A stretch of DNA of 64,000 nucleotides, taken from assembly GCA_038503075.1 (NCBI GenBank), contig JBCAML010000018.1:372001-436000 (forward strand), given 5' to 3'. A model generated the notes under the pieces. It did no database searches, had not been told where the DNA came from, and was given only the letters and a program-made list of their open reading frames with translations. Position numbers and translations under genes: made by a program. Below, piece by piece: positions 11,955-23,450 of this stretch (position 1 is the stretch's first letter; the number at the start of each line of letters is the position of its first letter). This DNA is from Gyromitra esculenta. Lineage: Eukaryota > Ascomycota > Pezizomycetes > Pezizales > Discinaceae.

Positions 11955-12590
11955 ATTCAAGTATATTGGCGAGTGTTTTGATGTTTGGATTGAAGGTTAA
12001 TTGCGGGGGGATGGGTCTAAGAGGCACCCACGCAGTGAGGTTCTTAAGTTGTTTGCTCTGCCCATGCCGGATTAGGGAGGAAGCAAAGTATTGAGGGGTA
12101 CGACGTTGGAACGCCAGACCACAGGGTAATGATCAGCGCTGCGTGTATTTTCTGGGGCTAGGTGTAGTAGTATTCACATACATCGTATACAAATTTCATG
12201 CTATGTACATTTATCTTCTGAAACTATGATTCATTTCACCCATCATCGCCCGTCCCTCAATTCAATTCCATAAAAAGATACAAGCCTAACAAAAGAAGAA
12301 GAAAACACAGGCAGACAGTCGACGCCTACCCTGACCGAATAATGAAATTCAAATAAATAACGGAATCGAGCTTTAGCCTTCTAAAATAACAGATCTGAAC
12401 ATCTTTGATTACAAAGGAAACAGATAAACCAAATAGCAAGGGAGACAAATGAATAATTCCCCTTAGCCTCCATCGCAAGTACTCGTAGTCTTGATCGTGG
12501 GCAGTGACATGGGCATTATGTGCTAGTCTGGCCAGTCTGCGCGATGTTTCTCGTGGAGCTAGAACTCGAGTTACTTTACGTACGTCCCGG
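11955..12590. other. intergenic, no gene seen
   Basis: This is the region upstream of the aldo/keto reductase, and beyond the 3' end of the NLR-type gene. Open frame 12326-12610 (-) is mostly the out-of-frame continuation of a decayed ankyrin unit. No other feature is supported. Confidence 0.5.
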
Positions 12591-12638
12591 AGCGCTGACG
12601 TCTGCTCCATGATGTGATGAAATTTGCGATATGCCTCC
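12591..12638 (-). pseudogene. decayed terminal ankyrin unit of the neighbouring NLR-type gene
   Basis: Minus-strand sequence here aligns by eye with the HGADxNA end of the upstream 99-base ankyrin units (GGxGCATA.. to CATGGAGCAGACGTCAGCGCT) but is out of frame with them and lies beyond the TAA at 12671. It marks a former longer repeat array. Confidence 0.6.
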
Positions 12639-12670
12639 GTGGGTCACGATGCATGCTATGAGTGGATCTA

Positions 12671-15600
12671 TTATGTTGATGTCGCCCTATGCTGCAACAA
12701 CATTTGCACTATGCCTTCGTACCCCTTGGAGTACGCTGCATGTAGAGCTGTTCCGTTCCCGTAGCGCAGAGCGTTGGCGTCTGCCCCATGCTGCAACAGC
12801 ATTTTCGCTATGCCTTCGTACCCCTCGGAGCATGCTACGTATAGAGCTATTTCATACCCGTCGCGCTGAGCGTTGGCGTCTGCCCCATGCTGCAACAGCA
12901 TTTTCACTATGCCTTCGTACCCCTTGAGGCATGCTTCACGTAGAGCTGTTCCATACCTGCCGCGCTGAGCGTTGACGTGTGCCCCATGCTGCAACAGCAT
13001 TTTCACTATGCCTTCGTACCCCTTGGAGCATGTTACGTATAGAACTGTTACGTACCCGCTGTCCCAAGCGTTGGCGTCTGCCCCATGCTGCAACAGCATT
13101 TTCACTATGCCTTCGTACCCCTTGAGGCATGCTTCACGTAGAGCTGTTCCATACCTGCCGCGCTGAGCGTTGACGTGTGCCCCATGCTGCAACAGCATTT
13201 CTACTATGTCTTCGTACCTCTTGGAGCATGCTGCATGCAGAGCTGTTCTATACCCTCTGTTCTGAGCGTTGGCGTCTGCCCCATGCTGCAACAGCATTTT
13301 CACTATGCCTTCGTACCCCTTGAGGCATGCTTCACGTAGAGCTGTTCCATACCTGCCGCGCTGAGCGTTGACGTGTGCCCCATGCTGCAACAGCATTTCT
13401 ACTATGTCTTCGTGCCCTGAGGAGCATGCTACGAGTAAAGCTGTTTTGCCCCCGCCGCGCTGAGCGTTGACGTGTGCCCCATGCTGTAGCAGAATTTTTA
13501 CCACCAGCTTATGGCCTGGGTAAATTGCTTCATTGAGAGGCGTGTTGTGACCGTGCGCTGTATTAGGATTTACACCCATACCCAATAAGTATGAAGTTAG
13601 AGTGGCGAGCCCCCAGCGAGCAAGGATATGTAAAGTAGACACTCGGCTTTTGGAGCCGAAATATGATGGGCGACCTTGGTTTTCGTATACTTAGGTCAAT
13701 GACATATTTTTAGGTGTATTTCCTATACTTACTCTTTTAAAAAGTTCTATAACTGCTTCCTGCACAGCTTCAGCGTATTTCGCATGTTGAAACCATTGGC
13801 CTGCGGCGTATTCTAGTAAGGGAGATAACTTAAGACGGGTTTCATAGGTTTGCCTGTCGCCACATGGTCCAGAATCGAAGGCGGTGAATCCGAGGTAAGT
13901 GAGGCAAGTCTTAGATATCTCAATGGATGCTGGTAGCTCTTGCATGTAAAACATAGAAGCTGGTCCTTGTTGGATCCTTTCCGACGTAAGATATTCTTGG
14001 ACGGGGTAGTGGGCAAGTCCGAGATTGCCACTAGTAAAACTGAAGAGGCTTCCGCATATCGAAATCAAACTACTCGGCTCATTGAACCTCGCATCTTCGT
14101 CCAAATTCTCCACCCCCTCCTCGATTACTACAGCCTCAGCTACTTCTTCCAGGGCCATTGGACGGGCAGCGAAGATAACCAATTGAAGGGCTCGTCGTAT
14201 GAGTTCCTTATCGTCCTCGGATCTAATACTGAGAAGAATTCGATCGTAGGTATCGTCCAAGCTCTGTGGAAGTGAAGCCAAAGCCTCTCGAATAACTTTT
14301 GGCCTTTTCAAATCTCGAATTGTATCAAGTTGACATTTAACCCAACGAAACCTGCAACACAGCGTCATGTCAGTCGGATAAACGTCAACGCAAAGGGGTC
14401 AGGGAAGTCATACATTCCCTTTGCTCCCTGAACAAGAACGGATATAATATCCTTTTTCAGATCTTCCTTCAGTATCTTCAACTTTTCATCGTTCTCCATG
14501 CTCTTGCGAACATATAGTCCGACATCAACGGCCACCTTATCATCTTGTATAAAAATAGGACGAATTCTATGTCGCGAAAAAGCTGCTTCTATGTCATGCT
14601 CTTTCCGGCTAGTAAGAAGTAAACTAGTATTCGGTAGGTCCCCGGGTTGGATCAAACGTTCCAGTGTGCGTAGCAGAGTTTCTCGTTCATCGCATTCATC
14701 CAAGGCGTCAAGGATCAAAAAACACCTCTTAAAACATCCTGAGATTGCCCTCAGGAGTTCCCGTAATTCTCCGATAGATGGGCATAAATGCGTTTCGTGT
14801 TTTTTATACAGCGCGTCGATCTCGGCAGGAATAGTGTCGCAGCTTTTGAATAGCTGAAATATTAAGGACCTTAACATTCCAGCTGTTTTTTGCTTTTCGT
14901 GATCCTTGAAATCGAAGTAGAAATAAGCGATCTCAGTATCGGTGGAGTTTCCATAAATCGAGAAAGCTTTTTCGATGATAGTGGACCTAGCCGTGCCGAA
15001 TACTTGTGAGATATTGGGGGACAGACTGTGAGACTGCAAGACTGTAGGATACGTACGTTAAAATTGTTTTTCCTGCTCCCGCTAGACAGTAAAAGCTCAT
15101 CAGCACTGATCGCGACCAATCATGGAAAAAATTATGGAGTTAAGTTAAGCTCACGAATTCCATGCAACCACAGGACCGACCCTGCCTTATTCTGCCATTC
15201 TTTAAAATCAGTTCCCTCTGTAAACCATATCCCTGTTCCTGATTGTTGAAGAGCACAAGCGGCGTGATGGTTTGATTAATGATCTATTTTCGATAACCAC
15301 TAGAGGATTTCACCACGTCTTTTCTTTATCTCTTCCTCTAATTGCTTATCAGCATATAAATATATACGAAGAAACGTGGACCTACTTTTACGAATTTCCT
15401 CTTCGTCGGATATCCGACGTTTGGTGTCACGACAAAGCTGTTCAAGGTTATCGTTAGTGTCCCTAGCATGCTTCCCCAGAACCTGTTGACCGCTAAGAGT
15501 TTCACTGAGAGTTTTTCGTAGGCCGTCCCCGAGTGCGTCTTCTTTAGTCGCGCGATTTTTAAACTCACGACACAGTTCCTCGACATTACTGTCGGTGTTT

Positions 15601-16180
15601 CGAACATGCGTCCCAATAATTTGTTGCTCCTTTTGCGATTCATCAAGGGTTTTTCGTATATAGTCATCAATTGCTCCCGAGAGTGTTCTAAATCTAATTA
15701 GTATTCTCTACCCGACATGTAGATGGGGAGGTTCGAGGTTCACATTTGATCGCTATGCAAAGCTAGTTGGAATATCGACTTCAGCCGCTCGAGACGACCT
15801 ATATCTTGTTTGATGTCCTTATCTCTGAATAACCCTACATGATAACCCCCGATCTTGGGGGTGCTCATGAGCTTAGTAAGCCGTTTCTGAACACGTTTCA
15901 AGATATTATCGCAAGACTCGAGAGGACCTCTAGGGTCCCCAAGTAATACCAGCGTTGAGAATCGATCGTTGTTTGGAGCAGTCTGAGCATTTTCTAGCTG
16001 CGCTTTCAGAACAGATAGGATGCCGGAAAGGGAAATCAACTCTTGAACTAGAACTTCCAGTTCTTTGGGGGCATCTTTCAAGATCGCGAGATAACTGTAA
16101 CCCTGCGATACGACTGTTCCTGTGAGTTGCAAAATGGCAATGACGCTCGAGGCAACTCCGAGCGCTGATACTGGGTCCAT
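12671..16180 (-). pseudogene. NACHT-ankyrin NLR-type gene with three in-frame stop codons
   Basis: The model is complement of 12671-14351, 14414-14986, 15057-15081, 15155-15687 and 15744-16180. It gives 3249 nt (1083 codons) with all splice phases consistent. Order: an N-terminal helical domain as in fungal NLRs (MDPVSALGVASSVIAILQ), a coiled linker with two ~44-residue repeats, the conserved pre-NACHT stretch (WLSKIDH, GIWFTEG), a P-loop GIPGAGKT built from three exons, the Walker B-like FLILDALDEC, a post-NACHT region with LAHYPVQEYL, and about ten ankyrin repeats. Such proteins act as nucleotide-controlled switches in self/non-self recognition. The frame is stopped by TAG at 15300-15302, TAA at 15276-15278 and TAA at 13691-13693. 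No phase-compatible introns remove them. Each is one transition from a Gln codon. Automatic gene finders may split it into three genes. Domain identity is certain; inactivity is inferred. Confidence 0.85.
12674..13560 (-). repeat. ankyrin tandem array, 99-base units with near-identical 198-base higher-order copies
   Basis: About nine 33-residue units follow the first degenerate ones. Three units (at roughly 12892-12985, 13090-13183 and 13288-13381) encode the same GRYGTALREACLKGYEGIVK stretch, and the DNA is almost identical, including third codon positions. They alternate with more diverged units. The outer units differ more, which fits recent expansion in the middle of the array. Confidence 0.85.
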
Positions 16181-16611
16181 AATGAGGGGAGCTGAAAAAA
16201 TTCAGAGACTGTCTTTTTCTGTGTTTAGGAAATTTTTCGAACTAGTGAAGTGACTAGAGGTAAACACTTAGGAGAGTTTGTTAGAGGTATGTCAGGATCA
16301 TGATCAAATCGTTCAAATAGAGCAACAAGGCTTCAGTTTGACTACCGTGATTGATTGCATTCTTTATTGGTGCAAGATGATTGACCTAGCGAGGTTGAAT
16401 ACGAGGCAGCTTTTGCTACATATCCCGCAAGTGATATAAGAGATCGGTTTTGAATTTCACTACACGAGGAAATTAGATACCACGTCAGGCGATTCAAGTT
16501 TGAGGATTGTGTAGAGGCTGCCGTAGGTTTCAGGAGGAGCCACCCGGGATGTACCCGTAATTAAACGACGCTTCCGAACTGGCATGGGTTCGCATAGAGG
16601 TGCAGCCCAGT

Positions 16612-16745
16612 ACTTGTTGGCAGGCATACGAACCAGAAAACATGGGGAGTGTGGCTTTGTACGCTGTGGCATTAGGCACGGATTCCGTAGCATGCAAAGC
16701 CACACCCCCATGTTTTCTAGTTCGTATGCCTGCCAACGAGTAGAG
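16612..16745. mobile_element. hairpin / MITE-like inverted repeat
   Basis: Arms of about 58 bases (16612-16669 and 16689-16745) are inverted copies, with cores TTGGCAGGCATACGAAC and AAAACATGGG, separated by about 20 bases. Two or three mismatches and one indel separate the arms. There is no coding capacity. Confidence 0.7.
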
Positions 16746-16784
16746 GGTTAGAGTACAGCATACAGCATATTTCAGCCAGTCAAT

Positions 16785-16955
16785 TATAGCCGTTCGCGGG
16801 GTGATAGTGAACACTGAATGTTGACTAACAGGGGGTTTAGGCCAATAGAGTACTAGAGGTTTCCGCCCAGATCTACGGCTTGGCAACCTTCTTTCTCACA
16901 AAAAAACCCTGCTCGTCAACACCCAGTATTCACTATCACCCCGTGAACGACTGTA
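16785..16955. mobile_element. MITE with long terminal inverted repeats
   Basis: Two inverted arms of about 48 bases (core CACGGGGTGATAGTGAA in one arm, GCGGGGTGATAGTGAA in the other, continuing into GTTGAC) enclose about 75 bases. TA dinucleotides flank the arms, as expected for Tc1/mariner-type (Fot1/pogo-like) non-autonomous elements; that assignment is inferred. Size is about 171 bases. Confidence 0.75.
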
Positions 16956-18893
16956 GTAGTGAACAGCGTGTATTTGAAATCTAGTAAACAAAATAGCTGT
17001 AAATACCATGGTCGCTCGGGTCAGAGGTTTTAGACCTCATTTAGGCCTCAGAACTAGATATGCAAGTTACGTATATAGCTATAGGTATACCCTTATTTCA
17101 ACTGGGACTCGCTATTCTGTTGGCTAGAATCTGCTTCTCGTTACCCCTCTACTGGTCTGCACCTCTATGCGGACCCAGACCAGTTCGGAAGCATCATTCA
17201 ACTACGAGTAAAGATCCTAGCAGAAGGGGCGTAAGAGTTTTAAGATTTGCTTCCACTCGATACCATACTCTATCCTGCATTCTCGATGTATCCAACAGCA
17301 CTCAGCATTATTTGCTACTGCCCAAGTTTTGTAGCCCTACCATCCATCCAAAATGCCTCAGCCCTTCTCTGAGTTGGTTAAATTCACTGCGCCCTCCTAC
17401 CGGGATCTTTACATCCACTTGGATGGCTCTCTCCTAAACCTGCGGTACTGTATCCGTAGAAAAGCAACATGTCACTGTACTAAGCCACATACGTGCATAT
17501 TGCGACTAAGGTCGATCCGGTAGTGCCGCAATATCTCGCGAACAAGAAGCATAGCCAGGCTAGGTCGGCAGGGTCGGATTTGTGCAATGGTTGGTTGAAT
17601 TGACTATGATCATGAGGCTCAATTCACACCAATAAATTGACACTAATTTAATTGAACCAACCCCAATTAATAACGAAAATTATGTTGTTTCTACTAGTGA
17701 TAGCGGGTTATTTGCTGCGGTCTCAATCCGTCGAGAATTGCTAGAAGAAAGGAATAAAAGATAACCATCTAAGGGTTGAAACGATACATGTCATTTCCCA
17801 TGAGGTATTTCCTCCATTTTGGAGAGAAACCCTCCTATATCCATAAGTGCGTCACCGGAGCACCAATCCCTCCATTGTGTTCCCTTGGCGGATCTGGTTA
17901 TGTGAGCTATCTCTAAGACCTTAAAAATCACATCCCCAACCATTCAATATATGTGAATCGGTAATAATGTCTAGAACATTGATACTATTAGCGTTACAAC
18001 GTTCTAATACCTTTGCCAAGAAAAGGCTCATTCAAGCCAATACAACGATCTCGGCGAAACTACCTAATGGCAAAACTAATTCTCGACTACAAATGAATTT
18101 AGAAGGGTACTAACGATCATTATATATATATACGGAATGGTAGCGATTATGGTTGCAGGGATCGCGATGGTATAAGATACGACAAAGATATATAGAGGCC
18201 AGCGGGAGTACGAGTAATTGAAATTGAAATTTATTCTCCACTTTAGTAGTTACTCCGGACAAAGTTAGTAATCCTATTCTCCCAGCGTACTAGCTAATTT
18301 GATGAACTAGGGTTAGAGTTGAATTTGGAATATTTTATACTACGAGTCACAAATGTCACTTTCCCTCATTTGGTCCCGGTTTACCCTTTCCTAGACTCAC
18401 CAAGGTCATGTTAGCTCTCATGTTCAGCATTTAAATAGCAAATCGCATTATCTGATAAACTAGAATGATAGCTAACAGCCTAGGTAGGTGTATCGCATAT
18501 CTCAAAACAAATATGGCTGCCTACATTGTATCGGCGGATATAGCAGCGGTGAAAGTCCCCTGTAGCGAACCAAGACGCTGGAGAGTCTCTTTCATCTCTT
18601 TCTTCGAACGGAGAGATTAGTTTTCTAATTTTTTCCATTTTTCAAGGGTTGTAAAGTCGTCTGTAAATGTGTGATCTAGTTTCTAGAAGTATGCATTTAC
18701 CGATGCATTTACCGACGCATTCCCAATAATTATATGGATTTTCCCACACATCTCTTAGTGGGAGCGGCGACGACTTTCCCACAGTTATTATTAAGGGCAA
18801 AAACGACTTTACGGACAACTTTCCCACATAAATCTACCTAACAAAACACGATGCATTTACTGATGCATTTCCATACCTTTTAGAGAATACCTT

Positions 18894-19016
18894 GTTGCCC
18901 GGGACCGCGAGGATTCAGTGTCGCGAGAACTGGCACCCTGATTGGCTAGATCTATTTGAGGCGTTGAATTTGTGTGGGGATTCTCGCAGCGCCGGATTCT
19001 CGCGACCCCAGGCAAC
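18894..19016. mobile_element. short MITE-like element
   Basis: Inverted termini GTTGCC..GG.. and ..CCAGGCAAC continue into inverted GGTCGCGAGAATC-like arms of about 35 bases, with a GC-rich body inside AT-rich surroundings. Size is about 123 bases; no coding capacity. Confidence 0.55.
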
Positions 19017-19521
19017 ACGGTAGCGGAAAGTGGTTAAACGGGCGCAGCATCTCCTTGTGCAACCAACCCATGGAAAATACAATAGATGAAGAATGAGCTT
19101 ATGTTCTAGTATGTACAATCTACTAGTGTATACTACGGTACCTCCAAAGAGATGACATATATCTCGGCATTCCTCCTCCACGAAAATATTGGACCTAGAT
19201 ACTTCAGGGGAATCGATTCTTAGTTGATTTAGCCACGTCCTCCCTTTTTATTGTGGTATGTGCTTCAGCAAAATTTTCTCCTCTACAACTAAAACAAGGG
19301 AAAGCATTTGGGAAAGTCGTTATTAGAAAAGCATTAGGCGCTGATTCATTCGGAGCATGCATCAGCCAGCAAAGGAATAAAACTTTTTATAGAAGCCTTT
19401 CACTGTCCAAATTGTGATTCGTTTGCGCGCCTTGCCAAGAATGATGTGTTGGACCTAGCAGTAAGCTAAAGTTGCAAACACTAATTCGTAGCTGAAGTCG
19501 AAGCCGTAGAGATTACTTGCA

Positions 19522-19768
19522 CAGTTGCGTCCAACAAGTTCTTGCGGTTTTTGAAGCACCACAACACAACAAATGATGTCAGGCCGCTCTCTCAAAAAAA
19601 ATACACCCTTGCTTTAAAAACACAATAGAGAAGGTAGCCCCATCATGCTATTGAATTTTTATTGTTGCACAAGAGGGGTTTGTAATAGCTTGTTTTTTAG
19701 TTGGATTTCATGTTGTTTCATCGCGTTGTGGTTCCCCAAAAACCGCAGGGTCTTGTTGGACGCAACTG
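19522..19768. mobile_element. MITE with CAGTTGCGTCCAACAAG termini
   Basis: Both ends carry the same inverted start CAGTTGCGTCCAACAAG, and similarity continues for about 48 bases (TGCGGTTTTT, ACCACAAC). The 247-base body has no open frame of note. It is a non-autonomous DNA transposon of undetermined superfamily. Confidence 0.75.
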
Positions 19769-21344
19769 TACATGTGGCGATGGCTGCATGAGCCTAACTA
19801 AGATCCCCATAGGTTCTAGACAAAGCCATTCACCTGGGTCCAAGAAACGTAGGTGCAGAGAAAATATGCTCCTCGGTGCAACAGCACCTAGCAAGGTGCA
19901 AGCGGCGAGCATCAACGATTCTCTGTTTTACTTATGATTTTCAACGAGGCGCAGTAAAAGTTGTGAGCTTTAGCGAATACAAGACTTACGTATACATGCA
20001 CGTATGGTCTGCCTTGAGAGCCTTGGGAGCCTTGAAAGCCTTGAGAGCCAACTCGCATGACTTTGCATTATGTAAGACCTGTGGTATGCAGGTACATTCT
20101 TGAATGGCCTCTAATTCGTCCCCAAAAAACTTGATCACATTTTGACGCCCTAGCCAGTCTTAGATACGTAAGCCAGAGGTATTGTGACCCATTAGTTAGT
20201 TTCCAGTCAATATTAGCCTTTACATTATTAGCCTTGTTTAAAAGGTATAAAGTCAGCTTAATCTCGTCTTCAGTTTTCGAAGAATTCTGTACTATCAATA
20301 CTTTCAATACATAGCATTCTATGCATTATTATTAATAATTGGTTCGCATTGGAACAAAATCAACAATCTTCGAATAACGTGCTAGCAATATTCAACCTAA
20401 TCATGATCATGGCCATAGTGGCGCCTTTTCATTCTTCAATTTGGAATTTAGTTTCTAGTATTTTGCAGTTCAACCCCCTAGCCGCCTATGTTAATCGCCC
20501 ATCCAATGTTTATAGCGGCTGGCCTTTGTTAACAGAACCTGGCGCCTAGCTGTCTTGATTTTTCCTATATAATTTCTCTAGGACCCCCGGAACTTAAATG
20601 GGGTCTAAACTCTATATATCCTGATCTCTAGAGTAAATCTCATATGAAACCTATTCTAACTCTACGCAGTAACCTCGTCTTCCTGGGAAAAAATCAAACT
20701 CGCCCGGGCAAGTTTCCAATTCCCATAAGTTTCTCACCACTTTTCCAGCATCGTGAGTATCGAATACCGGGGCAAATTTAACCGCGTATATGGTATAATT
20801 ACAACCCCAGAGTCAGCACTTCGCAAAGGCGTGCGCCAGGGAGAGGGCGGGTTTCCGTCCAGAGCGCCCTAGCCACTTTATGTCTCTAGAAACCACTACT
20901 TTATTTTTATTTTTTTGCGAGTGCGGAAAAAATAAGATGGCACACCGATCCAAACCAAGTCCCCAAGAAACAAGTCGGCAGCTAGAACACCTAGCTCTCT
21001 ACGAGTAGATCACTAGAAAAATCGATATCAGATCCACGCCATTAAATAGGAAATTGCCTTTGACTTGGTAGCTTGGCAAAAGACGATACAAGGAATATCC
21101 AGACTCAACACGGGAAGCTCTCTTCGTTTACGATACTTCCGTAGCCACAAGGAGCGGGTGGGCCCGATACAGTTTTCGGCGTAGATCTCGGAGAAGCGAG
21201 GCACCACTACGTATCACGAGCCAAGGATATCCCGAATTCTGATCCAAATAAATGAGACATACTGCTCAGCGAACAAATATCCAAGTGTCTAATAATGTAT
21301 ACGCAACAGTGACAATATACGATCGAGATGAATACGGTTATATC

Positions 21345-21611
21345 TAATAAAATATAGGTACAGGACAGCGGGTAAACAGGATAGCTGGTATGAGGGAGAT
21401 ACTGAATGATATTGATAATAACTAAAACAACTCCTATACCCCGTACATAAAGTAAAATCCGTCTCAGTACTGTTTCCTTAGTAGTATCGTTCCCCGCTCA
21501 TTATTCTCTCCGACACGGCATAACATTCTATCCGAGTCGGTACAACCAACCATCCGCGCCGGAATATAGTATAACCGATCACATGATATACACGTGAGTC
21601 TTACTTTAACA
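21345..21611 (-). repeat. copia 3' LTR
   Basis: On the minus strand it begins TGTTAAAGTAAG right after a purine tract AGGGGAAG and ends TATTTTATTA. The inner end matches 38971-39014 in the truncated 5' LTR (AGGATAGCTGG, AGGACAGCGGG), which fixes the boundary. Exact termini are uncertain by a base or two. Confidence 0.8.
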
Positions 21612-22321
21612 CTTCCCCTGACGAATCGCAGTGTATCTTTGAAGAAAACAACTGATGCTTAGTCTTTCCTAACCCCTTTGTAAATAAATCCGCCACATTT
21701 TCCCCTGTGGGAACATACGATAAGGAAAACACTTTTCTAGCTAATTTTTCCCTAACAAAATGAAAATGCACGTCAATGTGCTTAGAACGAGTATGAAAAA
21801 CAGGATTTTCTGCCAACGATTTTGCTCCAGTATTATCCTCCATCAGCTGGTATGATCCCTTAAATCCTAAATTCTTCGTTGCCCTTTTCATCCACACCAA
21901 CTGTCTTGCTGCTTCAGAGAGTGACATATATTCTGCTTCAGTTGTGGACGTTGCGACTGATTTCTGCTTGCTTGTTTTCCATGACACCAGGCACCCGTTG
22001 ATGAAAAAACAGTTGCCAGAAAAGGATCTTCGATCTGGTATATTGGAGGCATAACTGGCATCGGCATATCCCACAAGTCGTACTATCTGGTTTGTTGTTC
22101 TTGGATAAGTAAGACCGAAGTCGAGTGTACCTTTGATGTATCGCAGAATTCGTTTAGCAGCAATCCAATGGTCAGGTCCGGGGTGTGATGCGAACTGAGA
22201 AAGACAGATGGTCGAGAAAGCAATGTCTGGTCGTGTCCCTATTGCAGCATACATAAGTGACCCAATAATACCCTGGAACTCCGTGGTTTCGACTGCTTCT
22301 CCTTCGTGCTTGGTGAGATTG
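21601..22321 (-). pseudogene. copia pol, RT C-terminus and RNase H
   Basis: This encodes the end of the copia RT_2 region (IGSLMYAAIGTRPDIAFS) and the RNase H with the copia signature: GYADASYA, SWKTSKQKSVATSTTEAEYMS, LMEDNTGAKSLA and RSKHIDVHFHFVRE. The stop TAA at 21601-21603 lies inside the 3' LTR (V-L-K-stop). The frame joins to the 22734 block when the solo LTR 22322-22733 and one target copy are removed. No internal stop is seen in this block. Confidence 0.9.
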
Positions 22322-22733
22322 TCTCAAGGGGGCGAGATTTATCTTCAAGCTCTCGGGTATCCCCCGAGATGAGCAGTGCTACTTGAAGGAAAAATCGGGC
22401 GATGAGAGTATTCACAGGATTCCACAGGCTCTACGATGTGTTCAAGTATAGAGGACTTGAGGACGGCAACAGCGTGAGGTTATGAGGTATAACCAAAGGT
22501 TGTATTGTGAAAATACAAGAGTGTACGATAGAAGACATTGCTTAAAGAGAGAAGAAGGAAAAGTACAACAAGAGGGGAATTCCCTTCGCTTATATACCAC
22601 AATCCAACTCGCTCGATGACAATGACTTGACTCATTGCAACGGAAACCTAAGGAAACACAAAGAACAACAACGTAGCACAACAACCCTGTACCTCTATAC
22701 CTAACGAACCAACGAAAACAGTTATCCATGAAA
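22322..22733 (-). repeat. solo LTR, gypsy family A
   Basis: A 412-base LTR in minus orientation (plus strand TCTCAAGG..CCATGAAA), flanked by a perfect 5-base duplication GATTG (22317-22321, 22734-22738). It interrupts copia RT. No internal gypsy sequence is present, so it arose by LTR-LTR recombination. Confidence 0.92.
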
Positions 22734-23450
22734 GATTGTGATTTTCGAATGGTGTAGAGACTGCCCGTGATTCTTCCATTCCAAACCTTTTGAGGACTTG
22801 TTGGAGATATGCTGTTTGCGTAAGTCGTATTGAGGTCGCTGAGTAGATAAAGTTAATTCCTACCATCCAGCTGATTTCTTCACCTCCCGTCATCCGAAAG
22901 CGTTTTTCGAGGTGAAGAAAGATTTCTGTTTCGGCGTCTGGATCACTGAGGAAGGATCCTAAGTCATCTACGAAGGCTGCAATGATTACCGTCCTTTCCT
23001 TGTTAACAAAGATACTAGGGTCAAAGTTTGTCTTAAGAATTCCTTTCTCTTCTAGTGCTTCACATAGGATATCATGCCAGGCGCGGGGAGACTGTTTAAG
23101 CCCGTAAAGAGTTTTCTGAAGCTTCAAGACATTTCCATTTCCGACTTCGAATCCTTTGGGTTGTTCTACCATAACCGTTTCCTTGATTGAAGCGTTTAGG
23201 AAGGCGTTCTTAACATCTCTTTGTTTTGTCTTCCAGTTTCGCTGAGGTAAGGTAGCCACGAGAGCGAAGATCATTCTTAGGGATTCATACCTGAAGACGG
23301 GGGAGAAGGTTTCCTGGTAATCGATTCCTTCAACTTGTGAGAATCCTCTAGCAACAAATCTTGCTTTATGGCGTATTACTTCTCCTTCAGGTCCGAGTTT
23401 CAGAACAAAATGCCAGCGGGATCCTACTACTTTCTTTCCTTCTGGACGAG
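22734..23450 (-). pseudogene. copia pol, reverse transcriptase N-part
   Basis: The copia-type RT (RVT_2) blocks are clear: GSRWHFVLKL, ARFVARGFSQVEGIDY, TFSPVFRYESLR, KQRDVKNAFLNA, YGLKQSPRAWHDIL, and the catalytic box AAFVDDLGSF (usually YVDD). The block enters in frame from 29275 through the site of element E (I-P-R/P-E-G-K-K) and leaves in frame at the solo LTR (E-N-H-N/L-T-K). No stop codon lies inside it. Confidence 0.9.

Larger units (their letters stand above)
16549..17213. repeat. inverted pair of related sequences
   Basis: The stretch 16549-16615, read on the minus strand, matches plus-strand 17145-17213 with scattered differences. Shared cores are GCACCTCTATGCG and CCAGTTCGGAAGC. 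It explains why open frames on opposite strands encode similar peptides. It is probably the arms of an old transposon or a palindromic rearrangement, not coding. Confidence 0.6.
16181..21344. other. gene-poor interval with inverted-repeat elements
   Basis: About 5.2 kb without a supportable gene lies between the NLR-type gene and the copia element. Open frames such as 17060-17437, 18915-19181 and 19701-19937 coincide with inverted repeats or lack motifs. A ninefold-base repeat GCCTTGAGA/GGA/AAA runs four times at 20011-20046. The MITE-like elements below account for some of it; the rest shows nothing I can name. Confidence 0.5.

Noticed and set aside
12631..13166. Plus-strand repetitive frames
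   Set aside because: They are antisense readings of the ankyrin array; periodicity comes from the 99-base repeat.
12892..13500. Regular direct repeats resembling a CRISPR array
   Set aside because: Units are contiguous coding ankyrin repeats without unique spacers, in a eukaryote.
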